Shown: piece after piece, positions 1-8,404 of the stretch
Layout: each line of letters starts with the position of its first letter
How positions within the stretch are numbered: position 1 is the stretch's first letter
Assembly: GCA_934086315.1 (NCBI GenBank)
Contig: CAKOHZ010000002.1
Location: forward strand, 302,757-366,756
Direction: 5' to 3'
Length of the DNA stretch: 64,000 bases
Source of the DNA: an uncultured Bacilli bacterium
GTDB taxonomy: Bacteria; Bacillota_I; Bacilli_A; RF39; UBA660
Made by a program: the position numbers and the translations under genes
The notes under the pieces: model-generated
Seen by the model: the letters and a program-made list of their open reading frames with translations, nothing else
The model's database searches: none
What the model was told of the DNA's origin: nothing

Positions 1-243
1 CTAAAATGAATCTATGTTTACTTTAACTTTTCTACTTCCTTCATTATAAGCTTTTGCTTGTATTAAAGTTTTAATACTAGTAGCAATTTTACCTTTTTTA
101 CCAATTACTCTACCCATATCACTTTCAGATACAAGTATTTCAATAGTAGTATCATCATCACTAGTAAATTCTTGAACTTTAACTAAATCAGGTTCTTTAA
201 CTAGTTTTTTTACTATTAATTCAGAAAATTCAACTAAATTCAT
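1..243 (-). CDS. khpA: KH-domain RNA-binding protein KhpA
   Basis: A single type-II KH domain fills this 80-residue protein. The RNA-contacting GxxG loop is visible as GKKG at about residues 48-51, preceded by the usual VIG. KhpA proteins are small cytoplasmic RNA chaperones that pair with KhpB in Firmicutes and influence cell division and wall growth. The stop codon (TAG) uses the first three bases of the window, so the gene is complete. Its ATG overlaps the rpsP stop by one base (TAATG), so it is co-translated with rpsP. The rpsP-khpA pairing is conserved in low-GC Gram-positives, usually followed by rimM and trmD, which would lie to the left. Confidence 0.93.
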   Translation of the reverse strand: MNLVEFSELIVKKLVKEPDLVKVQEFTSDDDTTIEILVSESDMGRVIGKKGKIATSIKTLIQAKAYNEGSRKVKVNIDSF

Positions 244-512
244 TATTTACTATTTTTTGATTTATGGAATTCTTCCATAACACCTACTTCACTTAAAATG
301 TTCTTAGCTGTATCTGTAGGTTGAGCTCCTTCCTTAAGCCATTTTAAAGCTGTTTCTTTATCAACATTGTATTTAGTAGCTTCTAAAGGCATATAAGTTC
401 CTATAGATTCAATAACATTACCATCTCTTTTAGCTCTTGAATCAGCTACTACAACACGATAGTAAGGTCTTTTCTTAGCTCCCATTCTTTTAAGTCTAAT
501 TTTAACTGCCAT
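243..512 (-). CDS. rpsP: 30S ribosomal protein S16
   Basis: The 89-residue protein is a full-length S16: it opens MAVKIRLKRMGAKKRPYYR and carries the conserved VVVADSRAKRDG segment and the later LKWL/GAQPTD region. S16 is a primary-binding small-subunit protein needed for 30S assembly. The start is fixed by an excellent GAGGAGG Shine-Dalgarno just upstream (about 518-527) and by the MAVKIRL beginning. It is the first gene of the rpsP-khpA unit and is preceded by a near-consensus promoter at 538-566. Confidence 0.98.
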   Translation of the reverse strand: MAVKIRLKRMGAKKRPYYRVVVADSRAKRDGNVIESIGTYMPLEATKYNVDKETALKWLKEGAQPTDTAKNILSEVGVMEEFHKSKNSK

Positions 513-537
513 ATCTTTCTCCTCCTCAGTGATTAAT

Positions 538-566
538 AATATACACTAATTTAATTGGTATGTCAA
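538..566 (-). promoter_or_regulatory. Sigma-A type promoter of rpsP-khpA
   Basis: Read on the minus strand there is a perfect -35 TTGACA (561-566), a 17-bp spacer, and a -10 TATATT (538-543). It sits about 25 bp upstream of the rpsP start with a strong SD between. Confidence 0.85.
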
Positions 567-585
567 CCATTTTTAGTTAACACAT

Positions 586-611
586 AAAAATATCTTATTT
601 CTAAGATATTA
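586..611 (-). terminator. Intrinsic terminator of the HAD gene
   Basis: A nine-base stem (AATATCTTA / TAAGATATT) with a GAAA loop is followed on the minus strand by a T-rich run. It overlaps the stop codon of the upstream HAD hydrolase. Confidence 0.75.
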
Positions 612-1193
612 ATTTTTATTTTTAAAATTATAACCTCTAGTATAAGGTATTAATTTATTTCCTTCAACAACATAAGCAGTTTTAGCAACTTCTAATATTG
701 GTAAATCACTTTCACTATCACTATATGAAGTAACAATTTGAGCATTTGGTATTACTGCTGCTAACCTTTTAAGTTTTTCATCTCCCTTACAGTTTCTACC
801 TAATATATTACCATCTTTATCAGTTCTAGTAGCAATTATATATCTAATACCAAGCTTTTTACAAAAAGGTACAATCCATAATTCATAAGATGCACTTATA
901 ACGATATCATAATCACTTTTTCTAGATAAATACCAAGGTTTAATATTCTTCATATGAGAGTTAACAAATCCTTCAATATATTTATCTAAATCATCTATTT
1001 GAAATAAAAATGAAAGCATTGCTTCTTTAACTCTTTCAAAAGACACCATACCACGCTTATATTCTTTTTCTAACTTTTTAGTTTTCTTTAAAGCCTTAAG
1101 AACTTTGAATGGATGTTTTTTAAATGAATAAAGTAATATATCTTTATTAGTATCACCATCGTATATTGTATTATCAAAATCATATATATTCAT
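609..1193 (-). CDS. HAD-superfamily (HAD-IB, SerB-like) phosphatase
   Basis: All four HAD motifs are visible. Motif I is DFDNT at residues 5-9, where D5 is the nucleophile and D7 the acid/base. Motif II is the Ser at about residue 100 in VISAS. Motif III is Lys140 in GDEK. Motif IV is DSESD at 159-163. The insertion after motif I is a helical C1 cap typical of the HAD-IB/phosphoserine phosphatase-like group. The 194-residue length fits this group. There are no membrane segments, so it is cytoplasmic. It lies downstream of a geranylgeranyl-reductase-like flavoprotein and the teichoic acid exporter. A phosphatase acting on a lipid or glycan precursor is possible, but the substrate cannot be read from sequence. 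Confidence 0.8.
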   Translation of the reverse strand: MNIYDFDNTIYDGDTNKDILLYSFKKHPFKVLKALKKTKKLEKEYKRGMVSFERVKEAMLSFLFQIDDLDKYIEGFVNSHMKNIKPWYLSRKSDYDIVISASYELWIVPFCKKLGIRYIIATRTDKDGNILGRNCKGDEKLKRLAAVIPNAQIVTSYSDSESDLPILEVAKTAYVVEGNKLIPYTRGYNFKNKN

Positions 1194-1243
1194 ATTATAT
1201 TATCACCAAATTTATTTTATCAAATTTTATTTAAAAAATAAAT

Positions 1244-2293
1244 CTATTTATTTATTTTGATTGTATCTATACCAAGTTTCATTATTATATTTCTTATGAC
1301 ACTAGTATACATAAACCAACGCTTAATAACTTTAATTCTAAGTTTTATTTTAAGTTTATTAGTTTTAATTCTATATAATTTAGTTATTTTTTTAATATCA
1401 TCATTTTCATTTATTATTTTAGACAAAATAGATGCACTTTTAATAGCACTACTTATTCCTTCAAAAGAACTTGCACTTATAAATCCAGCAGCTTCGCCTA
1501 TTAAATACGCTCCCTCTTTACCTGTAATAAAATCACTAAATTTTTTAGGTCTATAAACAAGACATGCTTCTTTCTTTACCGGTTTACTTAGATCAATATC
1601 AAGAAATTTTGATAATCTTTTTCTTTGTTCTAAAAACTTTTCTTTTGAATTCTTTATATCAAAAGCACCACCATATATCAAATATTCATCTTTATGTATT
1701 AGCCACGAACAACTACTACTAGTAACTTTATCAAATATGCATGAATAAAATGAATTACTTGAGTCATTACATTTATACCATTCTTGTATGGCCATATATT
1801 TCATAATATTATTTTTATAGAATGTTCTTCTAACTATAGAGTTACATCCATCAGCACCAACTATTATTTTAGATCTTACTATTTCTTTTTTATTCTTTTC
1901 TAATATTTCAATAACATATTCTTCTTGCTTTTCTATTTTAATAACTCTACCATTTATTTTTTTAACATTTTTTGGTATTAAAGATACTAAATATTTATCA
2001 AATTTATACCTATCCATATTTAAATAATATCTTTGATAATACTTAATTTGTTTACTTACTAAATCCATAGTTTTAACTGAAAATATTTGAGGACTTACTA
2101 ACACATCTTTAGGAATTACTAAATCATAATGAGCAAGCTCTTTTTGAGCATCAGGTGCTAATAAACCACCACATGGTTTTTTATTTTTTTCATTTTCTGC
2201 ATCAATTATTAATATCTTTTTATTTGTTTTAGCAATCTGTCTAGCAAGTGTACTACCCGCAGGTCCAGCTCCAATGATAACTACATCATACAT
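1244..2293 (-). CDS. FAD-dependent geranylgeranyl-reductase-family oxidoreductase
   Basis: The 349-residue protein starts with a Rossmann dinucleotide motif GAGPAGS (residues 8-14) and the downstream acidic IIDA end of strand 2. It has the PCGG motif at about residues 40-43 and a second FAD motif GADGCNSIVRR near residue 148. The third region, LIGEAAGFISASSFEGI, is diagnostic for the geranylgeranyl reductase/GG-bacteriochlorophyll synthase-like flavoproteins. Family members hydrogenate isoprenoid double bonds. It has its own promoter (2314-2342) and is followed by the HAD gene after about 50 bp. Its place beside the teichoic acid exporter makes a role in modifying polyprenyl carriers or isoprenoid lipids conceivable, but this is inference. 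Confidence 0.78.
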   Translation of the reverse strand: MYDVVIIGAGPAGSTLARQIAKTNKKILIIDAENEKNKKPCGGLLAPDAQKELAHYDLVIPKDVLVSPQIFSVKTMDLVSKQIKYYQRYYLNMDRYKFDKYLVSLIPKNVKKINGRVIKIEKQEEYVIEILEKNKKEIVRSKIIVGADGCNSIVRRTFYKNNIMKYMAIQEWYKCNDSSNSFYSCIFDKVTSSSCSWLIHKDEYLIYGGAFDIKNSKEKFLEQRKRLSKFLDIDLSKPVKKEACLVYRPKKFSDFITGKEGAYLIGEAAGFISASSFEGISSAIKSASILSKIINENDDIKKITKLYRIKTNKLKIKLRIKVIKRWFMYTSVIRNIIMKLGIDTIKINK

Positions 2294-2313
2294 ATATTTC
2301 TCCCTTTCAAAGT

Positions 2314-2342
2314 ATTATAGTAAATTAACATTTTATTAACAA
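2314..2342 (-). promoter_or_regulatory. Promoter of the flavoprotein-HAD unit
   Basis: Minus strand: -35 TTGTTA (2337-2342), 17-bp spacer, perfect -10 TATAAT (2314-2319), about 20 bp upstream of the ATG, which has an AAGGGAG SD. Confidence 0.75.
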
Positions 2343-2362
2343 TTCATTTTACAAAATTTTAC

Positions 2363-2386
2363 AAAAAAAGATAACTTTAAGTTATC
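2363..2386 (-). terminator. Terminator after tagH
   Basis: An inverted repeat GATAAC/GTTATC (2370-2375 and 2381-2386) is followed on the minus strand by a seven-T run. It overlaps the tagH stop codon and ends the tagGH unit. Confidence 0.78.
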
Positions 2387-3122
2387 CTTCATTTCTCATA
2401 AATGCTTCATATTTATCCATTATAACTTTAGGATCCCCTTGATCCTTAATTAATCCTTCATGAAGCCATATTACTTTATTGCAAAGTTCTTTAATAGTAT
2501 TACTATTATGAGAAACTATTACAACAGTTCTATCATCATTACTTATAAGTTCTTTCATCTTATTATAACTTTTTTCTTTAAAATGAATATCACCTACACT
2601 AAGAACTTCATCTATAAGCATAATATCTGTTTCAAGTATAGCCGTTATAGAAAACGCTAATTTTGAATGCATACCTGAACTATAACTTCTAACAGGTCTA
2701 TATATAAAATCTCCTAGTTCTGAGAATTCTATAATATCATCAATTTTTTCTTCTATTTGTTCCTTAGAGTATCCGAGTAACATACCTGATAAAAATATAT
2801 TTTCATATCCAGTTAATTGTTTTTGAAAACCTACTCCAATTGACAATAATGAAATACTATTGCCATGTAAATTAATGCTTCCAGAATCTGGTGAGAATAT
2901 ACCAGAAATTGCTCTTAATAAAGTACTTTTTCCACTACCATTCTTACCACATATACCAAGTATTTGTCCCTTTGGTACTTCAAATGATACACCTTTTACT
3001 GCTTTAAATATTTTACCAGTTCCTCTATTTTTTAATCCTCCCTTTTTCAAAGAGAATCTATTCATATCTCTATAATACACGTGTAAATCTTTTACAGTTA
3101 TAGCCATTTCTTCTTTCTTCAT
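2382..3122 (-). CDS. tagH: Teichoic acid/polysaccharide ABC exporter, ATP-binding subunit
   Basis: This is a 246-residue ABC ATPase. Walker A GKNGSGKST is at residues 59-67, the signature is the divergent YSSGM typical of the TagH/RfbB/KpsT polysaccharide exporters, and Walker B is IMLIDEVLSVGD. The H-loop SHN follows. The signature form, rather than LSGGQ, supports polymer export. It powers TagG-mediated flipping of undecaprenyl-linked teichoic acid. Its start overlaps the tagG stop by one base. Unlike B. subtilis TagH, it lacks a long C-terminal extracellular extension. Confidence 0.88.
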   Translation of the reverse strand: MKKEEMAITVKDLHVYYRDMNRFSLKKGGLKNRGTGKIFKAVKGVSFEVPKGQILGICGKNGSGKSTLLRAISGIFSPDSGSINLHGNSISLLSIGVGFQKQLTGYENIFLSGMLLGYSKEQIEEKIDDIIEFSELGDFIYRPVRSYSSGMHSKLAFSITAILETDIMLIDEVLSVGDIHFKEKSYNKMKELISNDDRTVVIVSHNSNTIKELCNKVIWLHEGLIKDQGDPKVIMDKYEAFMRNEG

Positions 3123-3910
3123 TATTTCATCACCTTTACATATGTATTTTCATATTTATATATCGTATTAATACCAAGCATACATATCAATATACCTATT
3201 AGAAACCATACTAATGTCCACATTCCAACTGGAGCACTCTTATATATAAGTACATTTCTCATATTATAGATAAAGTTAGCTATAGGATTTAAATCTAATA
3301 ATATTGTTCTATAAACAACATTATGTATTCTAGTACTAATATCATAGAACACACCTGTCATATAGAATATTAATCTAAGTGCTATATTTACTAAATTAGT
3401 TAAATCTTCTGCAAATACGCCTAAATGCATAACTATAGTACAAACTCCAAAAGTAAAAACAAGTACTGTTATAATTATAGGTATAAACCACAATACATTC
3501 CAAGTAATTGGTACTTTATAATAACACATAAATATTGCTACTAATAAGAATGATACAGCCATCTTAAATGCATTAACACCCATCTTAATAAGAATTAATA
3601 CAAACTTCGGTATATATACTTTCGTAACTGTATCTCTATTACTAGAAACTAATTTTACACTACACGTAACCATCTTATTAAAGAAATTCCATATAGATAA
3701 ACCAATAAATACAAATACTGGAAAATATTGAACATGAGATTTAAATACAATATTAGCAATAAATGTATATATAAGCATAAATGCTAATGGTTCTAATATC
3801 ATCCATAAGAACCCTAAATATGAATTAATAACTTCTGTTTTAAGTTCAGCCCATGTTGCATATAATATATAATTCTTATACTTCTTTAAATCATTTATAA
3901 ATCTTTTCAT
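3122..3910 (-). CDS. tagG: Teichoic acid ABC exporter, permease subunit
   Basis: The 262-residue protein has about six hydrophobic helices and the ABC-2 N-terminus (Y-A-T-W-A-E-L-K-T-E and SYLGFLWMILEPL) that is characteristic of O-antigen/teichoic acid exporters. It partners TagH to move completed teichoic acid chains across the membrane, after which LCP enzymes attach them to peptidoglycan; an LCP gene lies at 17.6 kb. The SD (GAGGAGT) is clear. TagG is first in its two-gene unit, downstream of a terminator for the PIG-L fusion gene. Confidence 0.88.
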   Translation of the reverse strand: MKRFINDLKKYKNYILYATWAELKTEVINSYLGFLWMILEPLAFMLIYTFIANIVFKSHVQYFPVFVFIGLSIWNFFNKMVTCSVKLVSSNRDTVTKVYIPKFVLILIKMGVNAFKMAVSFLLVAIFMCYYKVPITWNVLWFIPIIITVLVFTFGVCTIVMHLGVFAEDLTNLVNIALRLIFYMTGVFYDISTRIHNVVYRTILLDLNPIANFIYNMRNVLIYKSAPVGMWTLVWFLIGILICMLGINTIYKYENTYVKVMK

Positions 3911-3957
3911 ATAACTCCTCGTATATCAATTTTACCATATTTATAGAATAAAAGCCA

Positions 3958-3992
3958 TAAAAAATGATTACTAGTAAGACTAATAATCATTT
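3958..3992 (-). terminator. Terminator after the PIG-L fusion gene
   Basis: Stem AAATGATTA (3962-3970) pairs with TAATCATTT (3984-3992). The minus strand continues into a T-run. It separates the teichoic acid biosynthetic genes from tagGH. Confidence 0.7.
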
Positions 3993-3997
3993 CATAT

Positions 3998-6115
3998 TTA
4001 TTGATTTGAAAAGTTTTCCATCCATTCACTATAAGGTGTTACTTTTTCATAATCACTTAAATGTCTAACTTTTAAATTAACTTGTGATTTATAATACTTA
4101 TCAAATAGTTTTTTCTTTTTCTTACAAGTTTCTTCATCTAATGTTTTAGGTACATTATTTTCAATATAATATTTCTTACTATAAGTTTTATTAAAGTAAT
4201 AGAAATTAGATTTATCGTCTACTAAACTTGTTACAATTTTACTAGTCATTTTATGATGAATATGACCATATTCACCTTCTGGATTATGAGTTACTATTTT
4301 ATCCCAATTTTTAAGTTTTATTATATTATTAAGATCACTTGTAATTGAACTATACTCTTTTTCCCAATCTGACTTTTTACCATCAACTAAATCTGGATAT
4401 CCAAGTGTTATATATTCATCATCAAAATAACCCATCATATGTTTAAATTCTTTTAATCTTGTTTCACTAACACCACAAGTAATACAAACTACAACATAAT
4501 CATCTTTCATAAGTTCAGTACCACCAAATAATAAATCATCATCTGGATGAGCAACTACCATTAGATTTTTATATTTATAATCTTCTGTAAATAATAATTT
4601 ATATCTAATATCATTTGGTTCTAAAACTTTTACATCAGCTTTAGTATCAAAGCCATAGAAATCTAAAAATCTCTTATCCCATGTATCACTTACAGGACTA
4701 TTCTTCCATACGAAATTATAAAATCTAGTTTTTTTAATATAAATAGGATTCATATTTGCTTCTACTTGTCTTTTAACTATTTCATATCTTTCATTGTTAC
4801 TTACATATATACTATAATAAATGTATAAATATGATGAAAGAACTATAACAAGTATAACTAGTAAAGCCCTAGTAATATATCCATTTTTATCTTGTATTAA
4901 TAAATTATAAAGTTCACTAGCCATTAATATATACATAACTAAAGCTGGTAAACTACATCTTGATCCAACTGGAGTTAAAACTAATAATGGCCCTAATATT
5001 ATAACTATACTAACCATATAGAATATCAATCTATAACCAATGGTTCTATCATAATATTTACTTTTATCAAAGAATACTAATATTACTATTAATAATAGTG
5101 ACAAGCAATAAAATGCAGTCGCAAACCCAGTAAAATAATGACTAGTACCAGTAATTATTTTAAAATCAAACTCAGTTCCTAACATTAAGAATACACTATA
5201 GAATATACTAACTAAATTTAATAGTTGTAAACTAACTTTTTTCCATTTAACAACTTTATTATTAACAAGAAATTTATAACTTAAAACTAACATAAATGCA
5301 CTAACTACAAAGTTAATAACTAAATTACGAGAAAATGCATTAGTTTGTATTTTATTGAAATAATTTCTAGCCATTGTAACAATAATTGATTGTTTAGTTG
5401 TTACTGTTCTATAAAAGTCGTCACCTTTCACTACATGTAAATAAGCACCATTAGTAAACATAATTATAGATCCAACTATTACACCAGCAAAATATATTAA
5501 ATAACTTTTAGGAATCTTTTTATATCTAATATATGAATAAATACAAAGTACTACACATAATGCTAATAAATATGTAGTAATATGTTCCATAAATAATGTA
5601 CTACAAACACCTAATATAAATAATAAGACTAAATTATACCATTTTTCTTTAAAGTCTATTTTCTTTAATGCATCCTTAATATATGCAATAAATATTAATA
5701 CTAATAACATATTAAATGAATAATTAATAAATCCACTAGTATTAACAATAGTTTCTCTAAATACAAATTTATTAATTAAGAATAACATTAATATAGAGAA
5801 CACCATAATACCATTATTATTTTTATTAACTATTTTCTTTATTAAATAACCAATACCAAAATATGTAATAGTCATTAATAAAGTTTTAAAAATATTACTT
5901 CTAGTTAACAATATAACAAGTAAATTACCTAGATATCTACCATTATAATCTTTAAACCATATATCTAATCTCTCTAAACCTGTTTTACTTCCCCAAGCCC
6001 AATCATCATTAGAATAAGGAAAGAAATAAGTAAGAACAAATAAGAATACAAATAAAAATGTATAAAGTAAATATGTCTTCCAATTCTTTTTAATATTTTG
6101 TTTTAATTTTTTCAT
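3998..6115 (-). CDS. Multi-pass membrane protein fused to PIG-L family deacetylase
   Basis: The N-terminal ~480 residues are a polytopic membrane region with roughly 11-13 hydrophobic helices. The early YSNDDWAWG segment (about residue 34) resembles DUF6056/glucosyltransferase-like membrane proteins. From about residue 515 there is a complete PIG-L (LmbE) domain: AHPDDD with the metal-binding His and Asp near residue 523, and GHIHHK near residue 616 supplying the third ligand. PIG-L enzymes are Zn-dependent de-N-acetylases of GlcNAc-type sugars. The gene overlaps the adjacent phosphotransferase gene by 26 bp inside the teichoic acid cluster. It may deacetylate a GlcNAc of the linkage unit or polymer at the membrane. 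The C-terminal domain call is secure; the role is inferred. Confidence 0.82.
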   Translation of the reverse strand: MKKLKQNIKKNWKTYLLYTFLFVFLFVLTYFFPYSNDDWAWGSKTGLERLDIWFKDYNGRYLGNLLVILLTRSNIFKTLLMTITYFGIGYLIKKIVNKNNNGIMVFSILMLFLINKFVFRETIVNTSGFINYSFNMLLVLIFIAYIKDALKKIDFKEKWYNLVLLFILGVCSTLFMEHITTYLLALCVVLCIYSYIRYKKIPKSYLIYFAGVIVGSIIMFTNGAYLHVVKGDDFYRTVTTKQSIIVTMARNYFNKIQTNAFSRNLVINFVVSAFMLVLSYKFLVNNKVVKWKKVSLQLLNLVSIFYSVFLMLGTEFDFKIITGTSHYFTGFATAFYCLSLLLIVILVFFDKSKYYDRTIGYRLIFYMVSIVIILGPLLVLTPVGSRCSLPALVMYILMASELYNLLIQDKNGYITRALLVILVIVLSSYLYIYYSIYVSNNERYEIVKRQVEANMNPIYIKKTRFYNFVWKNSPVSDTWDKRFLDFYGFDTKADVKVLEPNDIRYKLLFTEDYKYKNLMVVAHPDDDLLFGGTELMKDDYVVVCITCGVSETRLKEFKHMMGYFDDEYITLGYPDLVDGKKSDWEKEYSSITSDLNNIIKLKNWDKIVTHNPEGEYGHIHHKMTSKIVTSLVDDKSNFYYFNKTYSKKYYIENNVPKTLDEETCKKKKKLFDKYYKSQVNLKVRHLSDYEKVTPYSEWMENFSNQ

Positions 6116-7256
6116 TTTTACTCCTCACACACAATTCCACAAAATCTATTATATCACTTGTATAACTCTTTTCAAATTCTTTTATATATTTTTTTCTAAA
6201 AACATTTAATTTATTCATATCATAATTATCATTATCAATTTCATTATATAATTCTTCTAAATTTAAACATATTTTACCAGGCATTTCTTTATCATATTTT
6301 AAATAAAAATCCCTATCATTAACATAATCCTTTTTATCATAAGCATAAAACATCATTGGTTTACCTATAATAGCTACCTCATATATAACAGCTGAATAAT
6401 CACTTATAACTTTATCAGATACAAATACCATCTCATAAGTATTAAAACTTTTATCAAATATAGCTTCTTTATTATCAAAAGTATACTTAGTAAGTGGATG
6501 TAACTTAACTATTAAGTTATATTTTTTATAATTAAAATTATCTATGAATTCTTTTATATATTTATAATCATAATCTCCATCTCTAAAAGTTGGACAATAT
6601 AATATATTTTTCTTTTTATTTTTAAGTTTTGGATACTTACTATATATTTTATCACTAACCTTTTTAATGTTATCTTTATCAACCATTAAATCTAATCTAG
6701 GAAGTGGATATACTCTAAATTTGCTTTCATCTTGACCAAATGCTTCACTGAAAAATTTTATACAATATTGACTACTAGCAAATATATAATCATAATTATT
6801 ATGCATATTCATAACACTAGCAAGTTTTTTATTATCAACATATTTAACTCTTTCATTATTATTGTTTATTACACTTAGTCCAAACTTCTTAAACGCACCC
6901 ATCGCATGCCACATTTGTATAACAGTTAAACTCTTTTTATGTTTACAATTACTTATAACGATACAATAAGAATCAAGTATAACTACTTTACTAGTTGCTA
7001 TAAAGTACATTTGTTTAAACATATGGAATATATACTTTATCTTATTAAGAAGACCAGAATCTAATGTCTTACATAAATATACTACATCATATTCTGGCAT
7101 TTCTTTTTTTATTTTCTTACCAAGTAAAACAAAATCAACATTAATATTATTTGATTGTCTACTTATAAAAGTAATTCTATTTTTAGTTTTAAATAATTTA
7201 AATATAGAATATATAATATTAAGAATAAACTTAAATATTTTAATTAGTATTATCAT
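6090..7256 (-). CDS. CDP-glycerol/ribitol phosphotransferase family protein (TagB/TarB-like)
   Basis: The 388-residue protein has the family hallmark MWHAMGAFKKFG at about residue 120 and the C-terminal SDYSAVIYEVA/GKPMMFY segment of Glyphos_transf (TagB/TagF) enzymes. A hydrophobic N-terminal helix (residues 3-20) probably associates it with the membrane. These enzymes add glycerol-phosphate or ribitol-phosphate from CDP-activated donors to the lipid-linked teichoic acid primer. The start lies within the end of the upstream phosphotransferase gene (17-bp overlap) after an AGGGGA SD. With a paralog next door, one is likely a primase/first transferase and the other a polymerase; sequence alone does not decide which. 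Confidence 0.85.
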   Translation of the reverse strand: MIILIKIFKFILNIIYSIFKLFKTKNRITFISRQSNNINVDFVLLGKKIKKEMPEYDVVYLCKTLDSGLLNKIKYIFHMFKQMYFIATSKVVILDSYCIVISNCKHKKSLTVIQMWHAMGAFKKFGLSVINNNNERVKYVDNKKLASVMNMHNNYDYIFASSQYCIKFFSEAFGQDESKFRVYPLPRLDLMVDKDNIKKVSDKIYSKYPKLKNKKKNILYCPTFRDGDYDYKYIKEFIDNFNYKKYNLIVKLHPLTKYTFDNKEAIFDKSFNTYEMVFVSDKVISDYSAVIYEVAIIGKPMMFYAYDKKDYVNDRDFYLKYDKEMPGKICLNLEELYNEIDNDNYDMNKLNVFRKKYIKEFEKSYTSDIIDFVELCVRSKNEKIKTKY

Positions 7257-8403
7257 CTTTTTCCCCTGTTATTAATTTCTTAACTACTCTTTCAGTACTC
7301 TTTCCATCACAAGCTCCACAAAAGAAATCGAAGAATTCTTTAAGTTTCTTTTTATCAACTTTTCCATTCTTAATTGAATTAATAAGTTCTTTATTATTAT
7401 GAGCTACATCTCCGTAAGTATATTTAGAAAATGGATAATAAAAGCCTCTACTGCCATCATAATCTTTATAATCAGGTGTATAGAATATAACTGGTTTATT
7501 AAAGAATGAATATTCAAATATAACAGAACTATAATCAGTAATTAATATATCTGTTATAAATAATAGATCATTTATTTCTCTCTCGCCACTTAAATCATAA
7601 TAAAAGTCATCATTATCAAAATCTATATCTGGCATTTCTTTAATAAATGGATGCATTTTTACTAAGAATACATAATCTTTAGAAAAGTTCTTTTTTATTA
7701 AATCAAAGTCTATCAAACTATAATCATAGTAAGCACTCTTTTGACCTTGTCCTCTAAATGTAGGTGCGAATAATATAACTTTTTTATTTTTAAATTGAGG
7801 ATATTTTTTATATAAAGTATTTCTTATATTCTTTTTATATTCATCACTGAAAAAAATATCTGTTCTAGGAACACCATATGGATGAACCTTTTCAATATCT
7901 ATGCCAAATGCTTCTGCATAATTTCCTCTTATATTTTCAGAACTAACTATTGTATCAGTATAATTTTTATGTGTTAAACTAGTATTATTATAACCATTTT
8001 TACTCTTATTTCTACTATAACCTACTGTTTTAAAAGCACCCATTGCATGCCATACTTGAATTAGTTTAGCATTTTCTCTTATTTTTAATGGATAAATCAA
8101 TGGATAAAAATCATCAACAAGAATATATTTTGATCTTGCTATATCTCTAACTAAACTTATTTTTTCTTTAAATTCTCTTCTTGTTTTTAATGATTTTTTT
8201 AAATGACTCTTAAGCTTATACTCTGGATTATTTTCTTTCAAATAGTTATAAATAAACTCAAAATTTCCAGAGATATGGTCTCTGGAATCTGATAGAAATA
8301 ATACTTGTTTTTCATCTATTTCATATTTTTTAACATAATAATTATAAATGATTATACAAAATAGTCTCTTAACTTTTTGTAAAAAACCTTTTATATATTT
8401 CAT
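7240..8403 (-). CDS. CDP-glycerol/ribitol phosphotransferase family protein (TagF/TarL-like)
   Basis: This paralog of the next gene is 387 residues. It has VWHAMGAFKTVGYSR near residue 117, PRTDIFF, a FAPTFRGQG loop, and ITDYSSVIFEYSFFNKPVIFY near the C-terminus, which contains the conserved SS and E of the donor site. The GSRGFYYPF segment is typical of TagF/TarL polymerases, so this is the better polymerase candidate. It begins one base after the tarJ stop with a GGGAGA SD. The adjacent tarIJ supply CDP-ribitol, which suggests poly(ribitol-phosphate) as product. Confidence 0.85.
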   Translation of the reverse strand: MKYIKGFLQKVKRLFCIIIYNYYVKKYEIDEKQVLFLSDSRDHISGNFEFIYNYLKENNPEYKLKSHLKKSLKTRREFKEKISLVRDIARSKYILVDDFYPLIYPLKIRENAKLIQVWHAMGAFKTVGYSRNKSKNGYNNTSLTHKNYTDTIVSSENIRGNYAEAFGIDIEKVHPYGVPRTDIFFSDEYKKNIRNTLYKKYPQFKNKKVILFAPTFRGQGQKSAYYDYSLIDFDLIKKNFSKDYVFLVKMHPFIKEMPDIDFDNDDFYYDLSGEREINDLLFITDILITDYSSVIFEYSFFNKPVIFYTPDYKDYDGSRGFYYPFSKYTYGDVAHNNKELINSIKNGKVDKKKLKEFFDFFCGACDGKSTERVVKKLITGEKDDNTN

Positions 8404-8404
8404 A

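Noticed and set aside
1257..1556. Plus-strand ORF opposite the flavoprotein
   Set aside because: It is a shadow frame of a clear minus-strand gene with no SD or domain.
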